Shown here: piece by piece, positions 8,213-17,190 of the stretch
Numbering within the stretch: the stretch's first letter is position 1
Layout: every line of letters begins with the position of its first letter
IMG/VR virus record: IMGVR_UViG_3300017917_005175
Location: 1-58,649 of that record
Reading direction: 5' to 3' (one strand)
Length of the DNA: 58,649 nucleotides
DNA from: a virus
The notes under the pieces: generated by a model
The model's input: only the letters and a program-made list of their open reading frames with translations
Databases searched by the model: none
What the model was told of the DNA's origin: nothing
Translations under genes and position numbers: made by a program

Positions 8213-9073
8213 TTATGTTGAAGGTCTGGCCCCTGTAGCAACAGGCCTTTGAGGATTATGAGAAATTACATATTTTGAAGTGTCATAGTTTTTATAATCA
8301 TCAATAGTCTTAAGTTTTTGCATGTACTTTTCTATGAACTCTTCCAGTTTGACACGATATTCTGAACCTGCGTTATCGTCATCATCTTCTATTGCTTTTT
8401 CAGCAAATTTTGCAGAAACATGTGATAAAATCAAATCAGGAATGTCAATTAAATTATCAAAATTCTTTGTAAGATTAATTGCATTTGAAACCAAAACATC
8501 GATTGATAAATCAATATCACCAACCTTGTCATTAATGCTAAACTCTTTTAGAATTTTTTTATTTGTCATGAAAATCTTTTTTTCTTGAAGTCTAAAAGAG
8601 CTAGCAACACCTACTTTTCGAAAAAAGTTTTCACCAGTCAATGAACCAAATAACTTATCGTCTATTTCGTCAGAAAGATTAAAAGGACTATGAGCATCAA
8701 GAACTTTTTTAAATTTACTTTCTATTTTATCTTCTATCGCTTTTTCTTTTGCGTCTGTGTCTTCGTCTTCTTTAGGTACATCAGGTTTTTGTTCATCGTC
8801 AGTTTCAGATTTTTCTTCTTTGTCATCCTTGTTTTCTTCTCCGAAATCAAAAGAGTCAAAATCGAAATCATCTTTTTTATTTTCTTTTTCATCAGGTTTT
8901 GATGAGCTTGAAGATTTTGAAGCTTTTTCAGGACCTTTAGCTGATGATCTAGATTTTTCAGGTTCTTTTTTCTTTAGATCTTTTTTGTCATCTTTGCTCA
9001 TTTCTTCAAGTAAAATACTAAGACTAGGTTTTCTTGACTCAAGCAATCTTTCAACTTTTCTAGAATACAACAT
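8213..9073 (-). CDS. Acidic-linker protein with (L/I)-x-E leader
   Basis: A 286-residue protein that starts MLYSRKVERLLESRKP and continues SLSILLEEMSKDD, giving two possible (L/I)-x-E sites. Residues about 25-115 are almost entirely Lys, Glu, Asp and Ser (disordered, with blocks such as KASKSSSSSKPDEKENKKDD). Residues about 125-260 appear folded and helical. The gene lies two bases downstream of the SOD-like gene, so the two are coupled. No family is recognised. Leader plus charged linker recall T4 internal head proteins; inference only. Confidence 0.7.
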   Translation of the reverse strand: MLYSRKVERLLESRKPSLSILLEEMSKDDKKDLKKKEPEKSRSSAKGPEKASKSSSSSKPDEKENKKDDFDFDSFDFGEENKDDKEEKSETDDEQKPDVPKEDEDTDAKEKAIEDKIESKFKKVLDAHSPFNLSDEIDDKLFGSLTGENFFRKVGVASSFRLQEKKIFMTNKKILKEFSINDKVGDIDLSIDVLVSNAINLTKNFDNLIDIPDLILSHVSAKFAEKAIEDDDDNAGSEYRVKLEEFIEKYMQKLKTIDDYKNYDTSKYVISHNPQRPVATGARPST

Positions 9074-9074
9074 T

Positions 9075-9803
9075 TTATTTCATTGCTCCTGCTATTTTAT
9101 CTGCCACCTTAAATCTGTCTTCAATGATTTCCCATTTTAATTCTTTCATCATTCCATAGATATAAGCTTTTCTGTTTTTAAGATAGTCTTTATAATAACT
9201 ATGTTCCCAACAATCCATTACGATTACAGGAAAACAATTAATCATTACATGTTGATCATGCAAATCAACAACAGTATTGACAAATCTTCTTAGATTCATA
9301 TTATAAACAGTCATTGCCCAACCATTACGAGCAGCCATGCAACAGGCAATAAAATCTTCTTGCCATAAATCAAATGAGCCAAAATCTCTCTCTAGTCTCA
9401 TAAAAGCTAAACTATCTGCACTAATTTCGCTTTGTAAATCACTGATGTTCTGAAAATACAAACCGTGCAAAAATGCAGCATTGTGATTATGTGTTTCATC
9501 AAGCTTTAATGATCTAAATTTACTGTGATTAGGATTAACATTTTCACGATCAACTGTGTCTAATTCTGCAGAAGTTGCATTTAATTCTTTAATATAACCT
9601 TCAAAAAGTTCTTGATGTGAACCTTTAGCTTTTTCAGATAACAATTCTGTTTTAAGATCGAAATGTGTAGGCTCAGCGACATAAGCTTCCTTGATCACTT
9701 TCTTTTCTTTTTTGTTTTCTACTTTTTCTTTTAATAAATTTTTTTCATTTAAAGTTGAAACAACGCTCTGTCTCAACAGTTCTTCTAATTTTTTGTCAAA
9801 CAT
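9075..9803 (-). CDS. Fe/Mn superoxide dismutase-like protein with N-terminal leader
   Basis: Residues 45-235 follow the iron/manganese SOD fold, an enzyme family that converts superoxide to peroxide and oxygen. The segment GSHQELFEGYIKELNA matches the first-ligand helix, HNHNAAFLHGLYF the second, and MDCWEHSYYKDY the diagnostic D-x-W-x-H motif, preceded by DFGSFDLWQEDF. The four metal ligands appear to be His63, His113, Asp197 and His201. Unlike cellular SOD it has a 40-residue extension whose first 20 residues (MFDKKLEELLRQSVVSTLNE) look like a packaging leader ending L-N-E. The ribosome binding site is AGGAGAATTAG. It may be a virion-borne enzyme or a structural use of the fold; activity is unproven. 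Confidence 0.75.
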   Translation of the reverse strand: MFDKKLEELLRQSVVSTLNEKNLLKEKVENKKEKKVIKEAYVAEPTHFDLKTELLSEKAKGSHQELFEGYIKELNATSAELDTVDRENVNPNHSKFRSLKLDETHNHNAAFLHGLYFQNISDLQSEISADSLAFMRLERDFGSFDLWQEDFIACCMAARNGWAMTVYNMNLRRFVNTVVDLHDQHVMINCFPVIVMDCWEHSYYKDYLKNRKAYIYGMMKELKWEIIEDRFKVADKIAGAMK

Positions 9804-9813
9804 CTAATTCTCC

Positions 9814-10227
9814 TTATGATAAACTGTAATTATTAATAAACTCATCCATAGGAACAACAATGTAATTTTTGTTTTCATAAGAAGAGTCGGTATGACTGTT
9901 TTCTGTTTCGTTATTGTTTAAATCTAACTCATCAAATCCATCAGCTTCAGGTATTAGAGAAGTAGAAGGAGTATCAAAATTAAGTCTAGACTCATCAGGA
10001 AGCAATAATATTACACTTTTCCCGTCGTCTGTTATTTTAACAAAAGTGTATTCTAGACGACTATCATCATGAGTAACTTTTAATTGATCAGCGCTTGCAA
10101 TTAAACTTTTCTTATCAGGTCCTTTTCCATATGAAACCATCATTTTTTCATTAATAAAAGATTTTATACGCTTCGTGTATTCTTCTTTTAATATCCTGAT
10201 CATCTTTTTTTCATTCAAATGAAACAT
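9814..10227 (-). CDS. Small protein with (L/I)-x-E leader, function unknown
   Basis: A 137-residue protein. The N-terminus MFHLNEKKMIRILKEEYTKR then IKSFINEKMM gives an amphipathic basic leader with L-K-E and I-N-E. Residues 35-85 form a small beta-rich segment (YTFVKITDDGKSVILLLPDE). The tail is acidic and Ser/Asn-rich, ending in a hydrophobic patch (IVVPMDEFINNYSLS). It lies directly upstream of the SOD-like gene. No family recognised; virion packaging is inferred from the leader. Confidence 0.7.
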   Translation of the reverse strand: MFHLNEKKMIRILKEEYTKRIKSFINEKMMVSYGKGPDKKSLIASADQLKVTHDDSRLEYTFVKITDDGKSVILLLPDESRLNFDTPSTSLIPEADGFDELDLNNNETENSHTDSSYENKNYIVVPMDEFINNYSLS

Positions 10228-10268
10228 TATATTATCCCTAATTATTTAAATCTAAATATCTGGCTTTA

Positions 10269-11123
10269 TTATAATTTATTCTTTGATATTTTATAAACTT
10301 CTTTAGATTGATTTGAAAATCTAATCTGTAAATTTCTGACCAATATGTTTAAAATGTATTTAACTTGATACGGAGAAAGAATGTATGCTTCTTCATTGTT
10401 TTTTTCTTTTGGACTTTTTATCTTTCTTTTTGATTTCATTAATGTTAAGATATTTTGAATCTTGTTTTCAGAATCATTTTTAAAGAAAGATTGAATGTTT
10501 TTAATTTCTTCAAGCTTGATAGGACAAAAACCTATGCTTTCCATTGTAGGTTTTATAACCTGTGTTTTTTCATCATCAGAAAAATCTTTCTTCTTTTGGT
10601 CATCACCTTTGTAAGTTGATTTAAATATTTTATTCATCATTTTTTCATTGTCTTCATCGACAACAAATCCAGGAAGAACAGTGTAAAAAAGAAGAGGAAT
10701 AATTTCATTACTAAAATCTTGAATAGAAATTATCCTGTTTCCTCCAAAAACAAAAAATGGCATAATGCCTACATTGCTGTATTTTGTTGAAGAAGTTTGA
10801 TCTATTCTCATCGCAAAGATGTCTTCAATGTTAGAAATTTCTGTCATCAAATTTAAAGGAATTATTTTATAATTTTTATTTTCTTGACCTTGCAAAGATA
10901 TACCTGTGATATTCTGTTTTAATGCAGAATTAATTGCAGGTGAGCTTATTGGTTTACCTTTTACTTGATCACCTTTTAATTTCTTAGGTATTCCTGTTTT
11001 CTCTTGCTCTTTTTCATTTTCTTCATTGTCCTTTTCTTCTTGTTCGATTTCTTCATCTGATTTTTTATCATCCTTTTCAAGAAGAATTCTCTCAATGTAT
11101 TCTTTAAGCAATTTGATATTCAT
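10269..11123 (-). CDS. 284-aa protein with leader and acidic linker
   Basis: Starts MNIKLLKEYIERILLEKDD, a clear amphipathic leader ending L-L-E. A Glu/Lys-rich stretch to about residue 48 follows, then a probable globular domain (residues 75-284) with hydrophobic strands such as NVGIMPFFVFGGNRIISI and LLFYTVLPGFVV. No catalytic motif is visible. The same layout (leader, charged linker, folded domain) recurs in adjacent genes. Function unknown. Confidence 0.7.
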   Translation of the reverse strand: MNIKLLKEYIERILLEKDDKKSDEEIEQEEKDNEENEKEQEKTGIPKKLKGDQVKGKPISSPAINSALKQNITGISLQGQENKNYKIIPLNLMTEISNIEDIFAMRIDQTSSTKYSNVGIMPFFVFGGNRIISIQDFSNEIIPLLFYTVLPGFVVDEDNEKMMNKIFKSTYKGDDQKKKDFSDDEKTQVIKPTMESIGFCPIKLEEIKNIQSFFKNDSENKIQNILTLMKSKRKIKSPKEKNNEEAYILSPYQVKYILNILVRNLQIRFSNQSKEVYKISKNKL

Positions 11124-11150
11124 ATTTAAGTCTTATTTTATTTTTAATTA

Positions 11151-11558
11151 TTAAAATTTTTCAACTTTTATGCCTGCATTAATCAATATTTCTAGACCTT
11201 TTAACTCCCGATATTCTTCTTTATAAATTACTTTCTTGATACCTGAATTAATAATCGCCTTTGCACAAAGAGGACATGGACTCAGTGTCAACCACATTGT
11301 TTTTTCTTTAGGATTATTATAATCAAGTTTAAGTAAACAATTGATTTCAGCATGCAATAAACCACTCATACCCGGTTCACAACTTTCAGGTTCATTTTCA
11401 CCGCCGGCTTCATTGCCATTATAACCAACAGACAGAATTTGTGTGTTGTCTTTTGTTGTTACAATAGCACCAACTTTAAATTCAGGATGATGAGATCTTT
11501 GAGCAATTGTTTCAGCTACATTCATCCAGATTTCTTTCCATGAAGGTCTTTTTTTCAT
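11151..11558 (-). CDS. dCMP deaminase
   Basis: A zinc-dependent deoxycytidylate deaminase converting dCMP to dUMP for thymidylate synthesis. The 135-residue length suits the family. Zinc and catalytic motifs are both present: H-A-E in GLLHAEINCLL (about residue 69) and P-C-x-x-C in LSPCPLCAKAI (about residues 93-98). Conserved family segments RSHHPEFKVGAIV and SVGYNGNEAG are visible. With ThyX, thymidine kinase and dUTPase in the same window it forms the dTMP supply route. It is divergently arranged with the plus-strand metalloprotease gene, separated by 72 nt. Confidence 0.93.
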   Translation of the reverse strand: MKKRPSWKEIWMNVAETIAQRSHHPEFKVGAIVTTKDNTQILSVGYNGNEAGGENEPESCEPGMSGLLHAEINCLLKLDYNNPKEKTMWLTLSPCPLCAKAIINSGIKKVIYKEEYRELKGLEILINAGIKVEKF

Positions 11559-11630
11559 TTTATCCTCTTTTAAGAATAATAATGTATATCTAAAATAATT
11601 ACATTAATAAAAATATAAAAGAAGAAAATT
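11559..11630. promoter_or_regulatory. Divergent intergenic region
   Basis: A 72-nt AT-rich spacer separates the minus-strand dCMP deaminase gene from the plus-strand zincin gene, the clearest divergent junction in the window, so promoters for both strands should lie here. Sequences such as TATATCTAAAATAATTACAT are AT-rich, but no convincing -35/-10 pair can be singled out by eye. Function inferred from arrangement. Confidence 0.4.
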
Positions 11631-12992
11631 ATGTCAGGACATTCAGAGGAACAAAATATAAAAATAAACCATCAAGGTATAGAAATAATATTCGATGAAA
11701 GCGTAATTAAATTTTGCAAAAATCCAGGTTTTATAAGAAAAATATTTTCTTTGTTTATAAAGCAAAATATTATGGCAGGAAGAAGTTCATCCGATAGAAT
11801 AAAAAATACTATTACTTTTTTTAAAACAGTAATCGATTATTCATTTGCTAAACTTAAAAACAGGGGATTAAACTTGCAAAAGATAAAAAAAACTTTTAAA
11901 AGAATAGAAGTCAAAATGAGAGACGACAAGAATCAAAATGAGGCTGCAAGTTATAACCGCTCCACAAAAAATATATGTTTATACATTACCTTTGAAGGAA
12001 AATATTCTTATAAGAATCCTGGAAGCACAGAAGATTTTTCTTTAGGTTATGAAGAAACAATAAATGAGTATAGTTATAGTTTAATACATGAAATTGGTCA
12101 TGCAATAGATAATAATTTTTTATCTAAAGATGCAAAAAATTACTGGAAAGAAGGATGGTCAAATATTTCAAAAAGTTTTTACGCTTCAAAAATGCACTCT
12201 GCGAACAATAAAGACAATAAAGAAATAATAGAAGAATTAAAACAAGAATCAATTAATGAAATACTAAAAAAATACAGTGATCATCTTCAATCTTTTAAAA
12301 ATAGTCAATCTAGTTCTTTGCAAAATTTAAATTTATTTGAAATATATGAAAAAAGCACATCGACTTTTGAAAAAGGTCATATTATAAAAATTTTATTTGA
12401 AAACAAGAATTTAAATATTTTTAAAGAAGATTTGATACTGAGAGGTATTCATAAATCTTCTTTTGCAAGCAAAGAAGATAAAACCTCTATAAAAATTTTT
12501 GATCTTTCAGAAACAGGTAAACTGTGTTTGATTTGTCTTCTTTCTCCTTCTTCTTTATTAAATTTTACTAATTTTTTAAGTTTTCATATATCAGAGAAAA
12601 AAATAAAATATTTTAAAGAAAAAACAGGAATTGAAGATAACTTTTCTGCTCAACAAATTCAAAATATTTTAATTAAAAATGTGTTTATTTCTCCTTTTAA
12701 TGCAAGTTATAATCCTTTTGAAAGAGCAGATTTAGAAAATACTTCCTATTTTGAAAATGAAGATTTTGAAAACAATAAAGCTGTAAATTATTTACAAACA
12801 CCGACAAGTTATAGTCATTTTTCTTATTCAGAAGACTGGGCTGAAACATTTGCATTTTATGTTTTGAAGCCGTCTGAATTATCAGAAATAGCATTAAATA
12901 GAATCAAGAAAACATTAGCATTATCTTCTTTTTATAATCAAAAGCTAGAAGAAAAATTGCTTAGAAAATTAATTCGAATAATATTGTCTTAA
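11631..12992 (+). CDS. Zincin metalloprotease-like protein, plus strand
   Basis: A 453-residue protein containing YSLIHEIGHAIDNNF, where His153-Glu154-x-x-His157 is the HExxH zinc-binding and catalytic motif. A second conserved-looking segment, SYSEDWAETFAFYV, has Glu405 as a likely third ligand, in the manner of gluzincins such as anthrax lethal-factor-like domains. No signal peptide is seen, so a cytoplasmic target in the host is possible. It lacks the (L/I)-x-E leader. It is one of only two plus-strand genes, transcribed against the rest, and its stop overlaps the end of the tdk gene by 4 nt, both hints of separate acquisition or regulation. Substrate unknown. Confidence 0.75.
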   Translation: MSGHSEEQNIKINHQGIEIIFDESVIKFCKNPGFIRKIFSLFIKQNIMAGRSSSDRIKNTITFFKTVIDYSFAKLKNRGLNLQKIKKTFKRIEVKMRDDKNQNEAASYNRSTKNICLYITFEGKYSYKNPGSTEDFSLGYEETINEYSYSLIHEIGHAIDNNFLSKDAKNYWKEGWSNISKSFYASKMHSANNKDNKEIIEELKQESINEILKKYSDHLQSFKNSQSSSLQNLNLFEIYEKSTSTFEKGHIIKILFENKNLNIFKEDLILRGIHKSSFASKEDKTSIKIFDLSETGKLCLICLLSPSSLLNFTNFLSFHISEKKIKYFKEKTGIEDNFSAQQIQNILIKNVFISPFNASYNPFERADLENTSYFENEDFENNKAVNYLQTPTSYSHFSYSEDWAETFAFYVLKPSELSEIALNRIKKTLALSSFYNQKLEEKLLRKLIRIILS

Positions 12993-13543
12993 CATTCCTT
13001 TATTGCATGAAAAGCAGACCAACTTCTAGGTTCATATAGGACATCACCTCCTACTGTAACTCCTTTATAATCAAACTTTGCCATTGTGTAATAAGCGTCA
13101 TTACCAGTCACAGGACAAACAGCAGGACATATGTCGATTTGCGTAGCATATGGCATCATCTTCATAATTTCTTCAAACGGCTTAAAGTTTGCATCAAGTT
13201 GTATTGAAGAAACAACAATCGTGTAACCGGTTCTAAATAGATCAATAAGAACTTCTGCACAATTATCAATCATAAAAGCTTCATCGACTGCAATTACATC
13301 ATATTTGATATCTTTCGAAAGAATTTTTTCATGCATATCTTTTGCATCTGATATTTGATAAGCTTCAAATCTTCCACCGTTATGAGACTGAATAAATGTG
13401 TCTGAGTATCTATTGTCAATTTTCGGCTTGAAAGCAATTACATTTTTCTTTTGCCTTGTAAATCGATCAATTGAAGCAAGAAGCTTCGTAGTTTTTGAAC
13501 CATACATTGGTCCTGTGAATATTATAAATCTAGGATCTGACAT
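12989..13543 (-). CDS. tdk: Thymidine kinase
   Basis: A type II thymidine kinase phosphorylating thymidine with ATP. The P-loop is FTGPMYGSKTTKLL, the Walker B-like motif IAVDEAFMID, and the distal loop carries the substrate-binding pattern. The frame is open from 13561, but ATG at 13543 (MSDPRF) is preferred because AAAAGG lies eight to thirteen nt upstream. Length (184 aa) is normal. CPAVC is visible, but the usual second zinc cysteine pair of the lasso domain is not obvious. It faces the plus-strand zincin gene, with ends overlapping by 4 nt. Confidence 0.92.
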   Translation of the reverse strand: MSDPRFIIFTGPMYGSKTTKLLASIDRFTRQKKNVIAFKPKIDNRYSDTFIQSHNGGRFEAYQISDAKDMHEKILSKDIKYDVIAVDEAFMIDNCAEVLIDLFRTGYTIVVSSIQLDANFKPFEEIMKMMPYATQIDICPAVCPVTGNDAYYTMAKFDYKGVTVGGDVLYEPRSWSAFHAIKEC

Positions 13544-13600
13544 TGCATAACCTTTTAACACTAAATAAAAGAATTATAATAAAAATTTTAAAATATACAA

Positions 13601-15814
13601 TTATATTAATCTTTTTCTTCTTAGCCTGTTGTCAAAAAGCTTTGACAAAGAATAAGAATTTAAGCCTTGAGATTGCGCATATTTTTTCAATTGACTTAAT
13701 TTCTCTTGATACTCTTCTTTACTTATTTTTTTAGAATTTAATTGAGCGTTTAACTTTGAAACTTTGTCAGTAAACATTTGTTGAAGGTCATTCCATACTT
13801 CAGGAACAAATTTTATAGAATTTTTTGTACTTACTATTATTTTCTTTTTTTCTTCAAGATCTATAGAAGGAAATCTATCAAATATCTGATTTAATGAATT
13901 TGTTAAATCTTCTTTTTCTATTTCTGTTTTTTCATACTTGATCAATAATTTTTTAATTAATTCTTTTGCAGATGCCGTAATATCTTCTTTAGAATATGAA
14001 ACTATTTTTTTTATTTTTCCTTTAAATTCTAGACCATTTTTATCAAAGCATTTAAAACCTTTACTTAAAAAGAAGCAAAGATTATATAACATAAATCTTT
14101 GCTTTTCATTTTTCATTTCTCCTTTTGTTACAAATTCAAATATGTCTAGATCTTCAATTTTATTAAAATCTATATTAAACCATACAGAATTAATTTTCCA
14201 GTTTCCTGCTATCACTTCGTCTATTTTTTTCGAACCTTTTAATTCTTCTTTGTCAAGTATATTTGAATCTAAAACGTTTCTTGGAATATCTTCTTTACTC
14301 AATATTTTTTGTTGATTGTATTGCCAAACGGCAGGATACTTTCTTGTCCCAGATTGTTTTGTTGCATCTTTATATGAAATTTCGACATCTCCGCCACTTA
14401 TTGAACTTAGATATTCTTTTAATTTTTTATAATTTATTGTATTTTTAACATTTTCAAAATGAAAACCAGAAAAAGGGTTTCTGTATCTTTCTAAAAAATT
14501 TGCTTCTTCTTTTTGGATTGCATCCTTAATGTCACTTTCATAAACATTTTTTGTTTTTAATTTTTCAATATTTTTTTTGAAAAAAGTTTTTAAGCAAGAT
14601 AACCATATCTTTTTGTATATTTCTAATAATTCATTGTTGTTTTCTGTTATAAAGGAAGCAAGTTTTTCATTTAAATCAATGTCTTTGTTTTTAAATTTTT
14701 CATTTATATCATCATCTTCTGACGTAAAAATATTTGCAGCATTTGTGGGAATTTTATCAGCTCTATTAAAAAAAATCAAATCAAAAAGTATAAATACACT
14801 TTTTTCTTTTATATATACTTTTTGATTTTGATCAACATTTAATTTTTCTTTTATAAGGTCAGAACAAGGAACATTAAATGATTCATTTCCTGTTATATTT
14901 TTATAATCATCAATTAATTGTTTTATACTTTCTATATTAGAATATTGTCCATTTTCTTTTGAAAATATTCCTTCTAGATTTAAATCTTGATAATTTGAAT
15001 TTCCAAACTTTATAAAATTAGACATATTTCCGGCTCCAAGCTTAGAATTTATAAAATTGTATAGAAATAAACCTTCATCATAGCCAATATTAAAACTTTC
15101 AAATCTTTCTTTTTCTCCCATTTTTAAGTCTAAAGATTTTCTAAATTTCTCTATTTTTTCTAAAAACTCTTTTTTCTTTAGCAATTTTTTATTACTTCCT
15201 GACTTATCTTTTTCAGCATATGACTTAAAAGTTTCAGTTCCAAGATCTCCTGAGCCTCCACCTGCAGCTGTTATTTTTCTAGTATTTAAATATAAAAAAA
15301 CGTCTAAAGTTCCTGCACTTGTGCCATTTCCTATTTTTTCCTTGCAGATATTATATGCGTCATTTTTTTCTGAATTAATAAATCCTAATGCACTGAGTTC
15401 ATTCTTGCTTATAGTATTAGGATTTTTATAATTTTTTTCTCTTTTTTCACAATATTTTAAAAAGTCTTTGTCTAGTCCTTTTTCACCTTCATATGCTGTC
15501 AAACTATGTATAACAACAACTTCTTCTTTTCTGTCTTTAAGATCTTCGACATTGTTAAAAAAATCATGATCTGCGTTTTTAAACCACCATCTTTTTAAAT
15601 CGTTTAAATATGTCGGTTTCAATCCTGTTTGAATGTTGTATTTAAAACCTTTTTCTTTGTCTTTGAAATATTCTCCTTCTCCTCTAGTGTCTTCTTTTTT
15701 ATTGTATATTTTTCTATACTCTTCTCCTGCAGGACCTTTCCATTTTTCATCGGATATTTCTTTTAATAAGTATTTTCTTATATTTTTTCTTATTTCTTTC
15801 TCTGAAACCAACAT
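13601..15814 (-). CDS. Large tagged protein, paralog of the 405-aa gene upstream of dnaE
   Basis: A 737-residue protein beginning MLVSEKEIRKNIRKYLLKEI, a basic amphipathic leader ending L-K-E. Several segments match the 405-aa protein at 20777-21994: the WWFKNADHDFFNN/KKWFNKHADQNWLN segment, then VVVIHS/VIALHN, ISKNELSALGFIN/INKNEMSAYGLIN, SGTRKYP/SGARKWP, and VIAGNWKINSVWF/IVVGNWKIESVWA. It is nearly twice as long because of extra helical, charged material in the middle and a C-terminal coiled-coil tail. The shared block is a family I do not recognise. The leader suggests packaging in the virion and delivery to the host. Invariant His, Asn and Trp residues could be catalytic, but no reaction can be named. 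Confidence 0.75.
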   Translation of the reverse strand: MLVSEKEIRKNIRKYLLKEISDEKWKGPAGEEYRKIYNKKEDTRGEGEYFKDKEKGFKYNIQTGLKPTYLNDLKRWWFKNADHDFFNNVEDLKDRKEEVVVIHSLTAYEGEKGLDKDFLKYCEKREKNYKNPNTISKNELSALGFINSEKNDAYNICKEKIGNGTSAGTLDVFLYLNTRKITAAGGGSGDLGTETFKSYAEKDKSGSNKKLLKKKEFLEKIEKFRKSLDLKMGEKERFESFNIGYDEGLFLYNFINSKLGAGNMSNFIKFGNSNYQDLNLEGIFSKENGQYSNIESIKQLIDDYKNITGNESFNVPCSDLIKEKLNVDQNQKVYIKEKSVFILFDLIFFNRADKIPTNAANIFTSEDDDINEKFKNKDIDLNEKLASFITENNNELLEIYKKIWLSCLKTFFKKNIEKLKTKNVYESDIKDAIQKEEANFLERYRNPFSGFHFENVKNTINYKKLKEYLSSISGGDVEISYKDATKQSGTRKYPAVWQYNQQKILSKEDIPRNVLDSNILDKEELKGSKKIDEVIAGNWKINSVWFNIDFNKIEDLDIFEFVTKGEMKNEKQRFMLYNLCFFLSKGFKCFDKNGLEFKGKIKKIVSYSKEDITASAKELIKKLLIKYEKTEIEKEDLTNSLNQIFDRFPSIDLEEKKKIIVSTKNSIKFVPEVWNDLQQMFTDKVSKLNAQLNSKKISKEEYQEKLSQLKKYAQSQGLNSYSLSKLFDNRLRRKRLI

Positions 15815-15846
15815 AACAATTTTCTTTTTAGTATTGATTATATGTA

Positions 15847-17190
15847 TTATTCAAAAGCAGTCAATCTTCTCATCTTACCAGCATTTGTTGATAAACCCCA
15901 ATCTGCCTGCATTGAAACTTCTGCTAACCATAAAGTGTAAGCAAAATCTTTTGTGTCCAATGAACCCCAAATCTTAATCCTGTTTGTGTTTCCTTCATTA
16001 TCAGCAATTGTTGCAGTGATAAAGTCTTTACCATTCTTTGTTTTCTTTTCTTTAAAGTCATTGAGAATACAGAACCAAGCAATTACTTTTGAACATTCAG
16101 GCAAAGTCAAAGCAGAAGGAACTTCTTTCTGTTCTAATTTTGAGATCATTTCAGAAGGATAAAGAAGATCTTCCTGAACATCTGAACTCAATTCAAATTG
16201 GTTATTAATCTTTTCAATTCTAGTCCAATCTGTGTCATCCTGTAATATCTCCTGTAAAAGTTTTTGAATGATAGGTTGAGGAGCTTGACCTGCTTTTTCA
16301 AGTTTTCTTTTTGCTGCATCTGTAATACCGTATCTACCTCTATGAAGTATGTCATAATTTTCAATGATAAGTTTGTAAAGTTGTTTATGATTAACAATGG
16401 TTCCACTTCTCATTTCTTCTAAGGAGCCAAAAGCTTCCATTTTGCATAATGCATTAAAAGACGCTTTATTCATTTTTGAATGTTTCCATTCTCCTTGTTC
16501 ATTAAAAAGCAAAGAGTCAATGTCTCTATAAGGTCTATTTAACATAATTTCATCAACAGCTTTATCACCGGTACCTTTGATCGAAGACAAAGGAGGAACA
16601 AATGCCTTAAGTTCATCTGAGTAATACCAGTCATTTCCTGAATAATTGATATCAATTGAACTAAATTTATAACCATAGCTCTTGATTTCTTTAATTGCTT
16701 TACCCATACCATCAGGACTACCTTTTTCAGACTCAAGAATAGTTGATAACCAATCTGTTTCATAATGAGTGTGCAACCAAGCCGAATAGTATGAGTCAAT
16801 TGCATAAGCAACAGCATGAGATTTATTAAAACCATATTGAGCAAAGAAGTCAATTTCTTCCCAAAGGCTAATAGCATTTTCAGAAGAGACGTTACTTACT
16901 GCTTTTGCACCTTTAATAAACTTTTCACGAGCATCTTGTCTTTCTTTGTAGATTGCATCAAGTTTTTCAACAGACTTTTTAACCAATGTTTTACGTAATT
17001 TATCACCTTCTGCAGGAGTAAAGCCTGATAATTTTTGAGCAACCAACATAAATTGTTCTTGGAAACAATTCGAAACAACAAATCCGTTTGCGATAAAGTT
17101 GTGATTTTTTTCTATGCCAATATCGAAAACTCTTTTCTTACTACCTCTTCTAATTGAATTAATTCTAATTTCTCTTGTTTCTGTAGACAT
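15847..17190 (-). CDS. dnaE: DNA polymerase III alpha (DnaE), C-terminal part with C-intein
   Basis: The first 41 residues form a C-intein: block F around RVFDIGIEKNHNF and block G NGFVVSN, ending in Asn41 with Cys42 as the +1 nucleophile; the penultimate residue is Ser rather than His. Residues 42-447 are the C-extein: QEQFMLVAQKLSG (conserved YQEQ region), the finger motif AQYGFNKSHAVAYA, helix-hairpin-helix-like sequence, and an OB-fold near the end (VIAWFCILNDFKEKKTKNG). After trans-splicing it completes a replicative polymerase of about 1200 residues. The start is supported by AAAGGTAAAAGA before ATG. Its 5' 79 nt overlap the homing endonuclease gene. The insertion site differs from the cyanobacterial DnaE split intein, whose equivalent site (before the FNKSH motif) is uninterrupted here. 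Confidence 0.92.
   Translation of the reverse strand: MSTETREIRINSIRRGSKKRVFDIGIEKNHNFIANGFVVSNCFQEQFMLVAQKLSGFTPAEGDKLRKTLVKKSVEKLDAIYKERQDAREKFIKGAKAVSNVSSENAISLWEEIDFFAQYGFNKSHAVAYAIDSYYSAWLHTHYETDWLSTILESEKGSPDGMGKAIKEIKSYGYKFSSIDINYSGNDWYYSDELKAFVPPLSSIKGTGDKAVDEIMLNRPYRDIDSLLFNEQGEWKHSKMNKASFNALCKMEAFGSLEEMRSGTIVNHKQLYKLIIENYDILHRGRYGITDAAKRKLEKAGQAPQPIIQKLLQEILQDDTDWTRIEKINNQFELSSDVQEDLLYPSEMISKLEQKEVPSALTLPECSKVIAWFCILNDFKEKKTKNGKDFITATIADNEGNTNRIKIWGSLDTKDFAYTLWLAEVSMQADWGLSTNAGKMRRLTAFE

Noticed and set aside
8757-9140. Plus-strand 127-codon frame rich in Ser and Phe
   Set aside because: Antisense shadow of the charged linker of the 286-aa gene; composition is the mirror of Glu/Lys codons.
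16539-17081. Overlapping frames inside the dnaE C-part on both strands
   Set aside because: Shadow frames of a well-conserved polymerase sequence; Leu/Lys-rich without any recognisable pattern or ribosome binding site.
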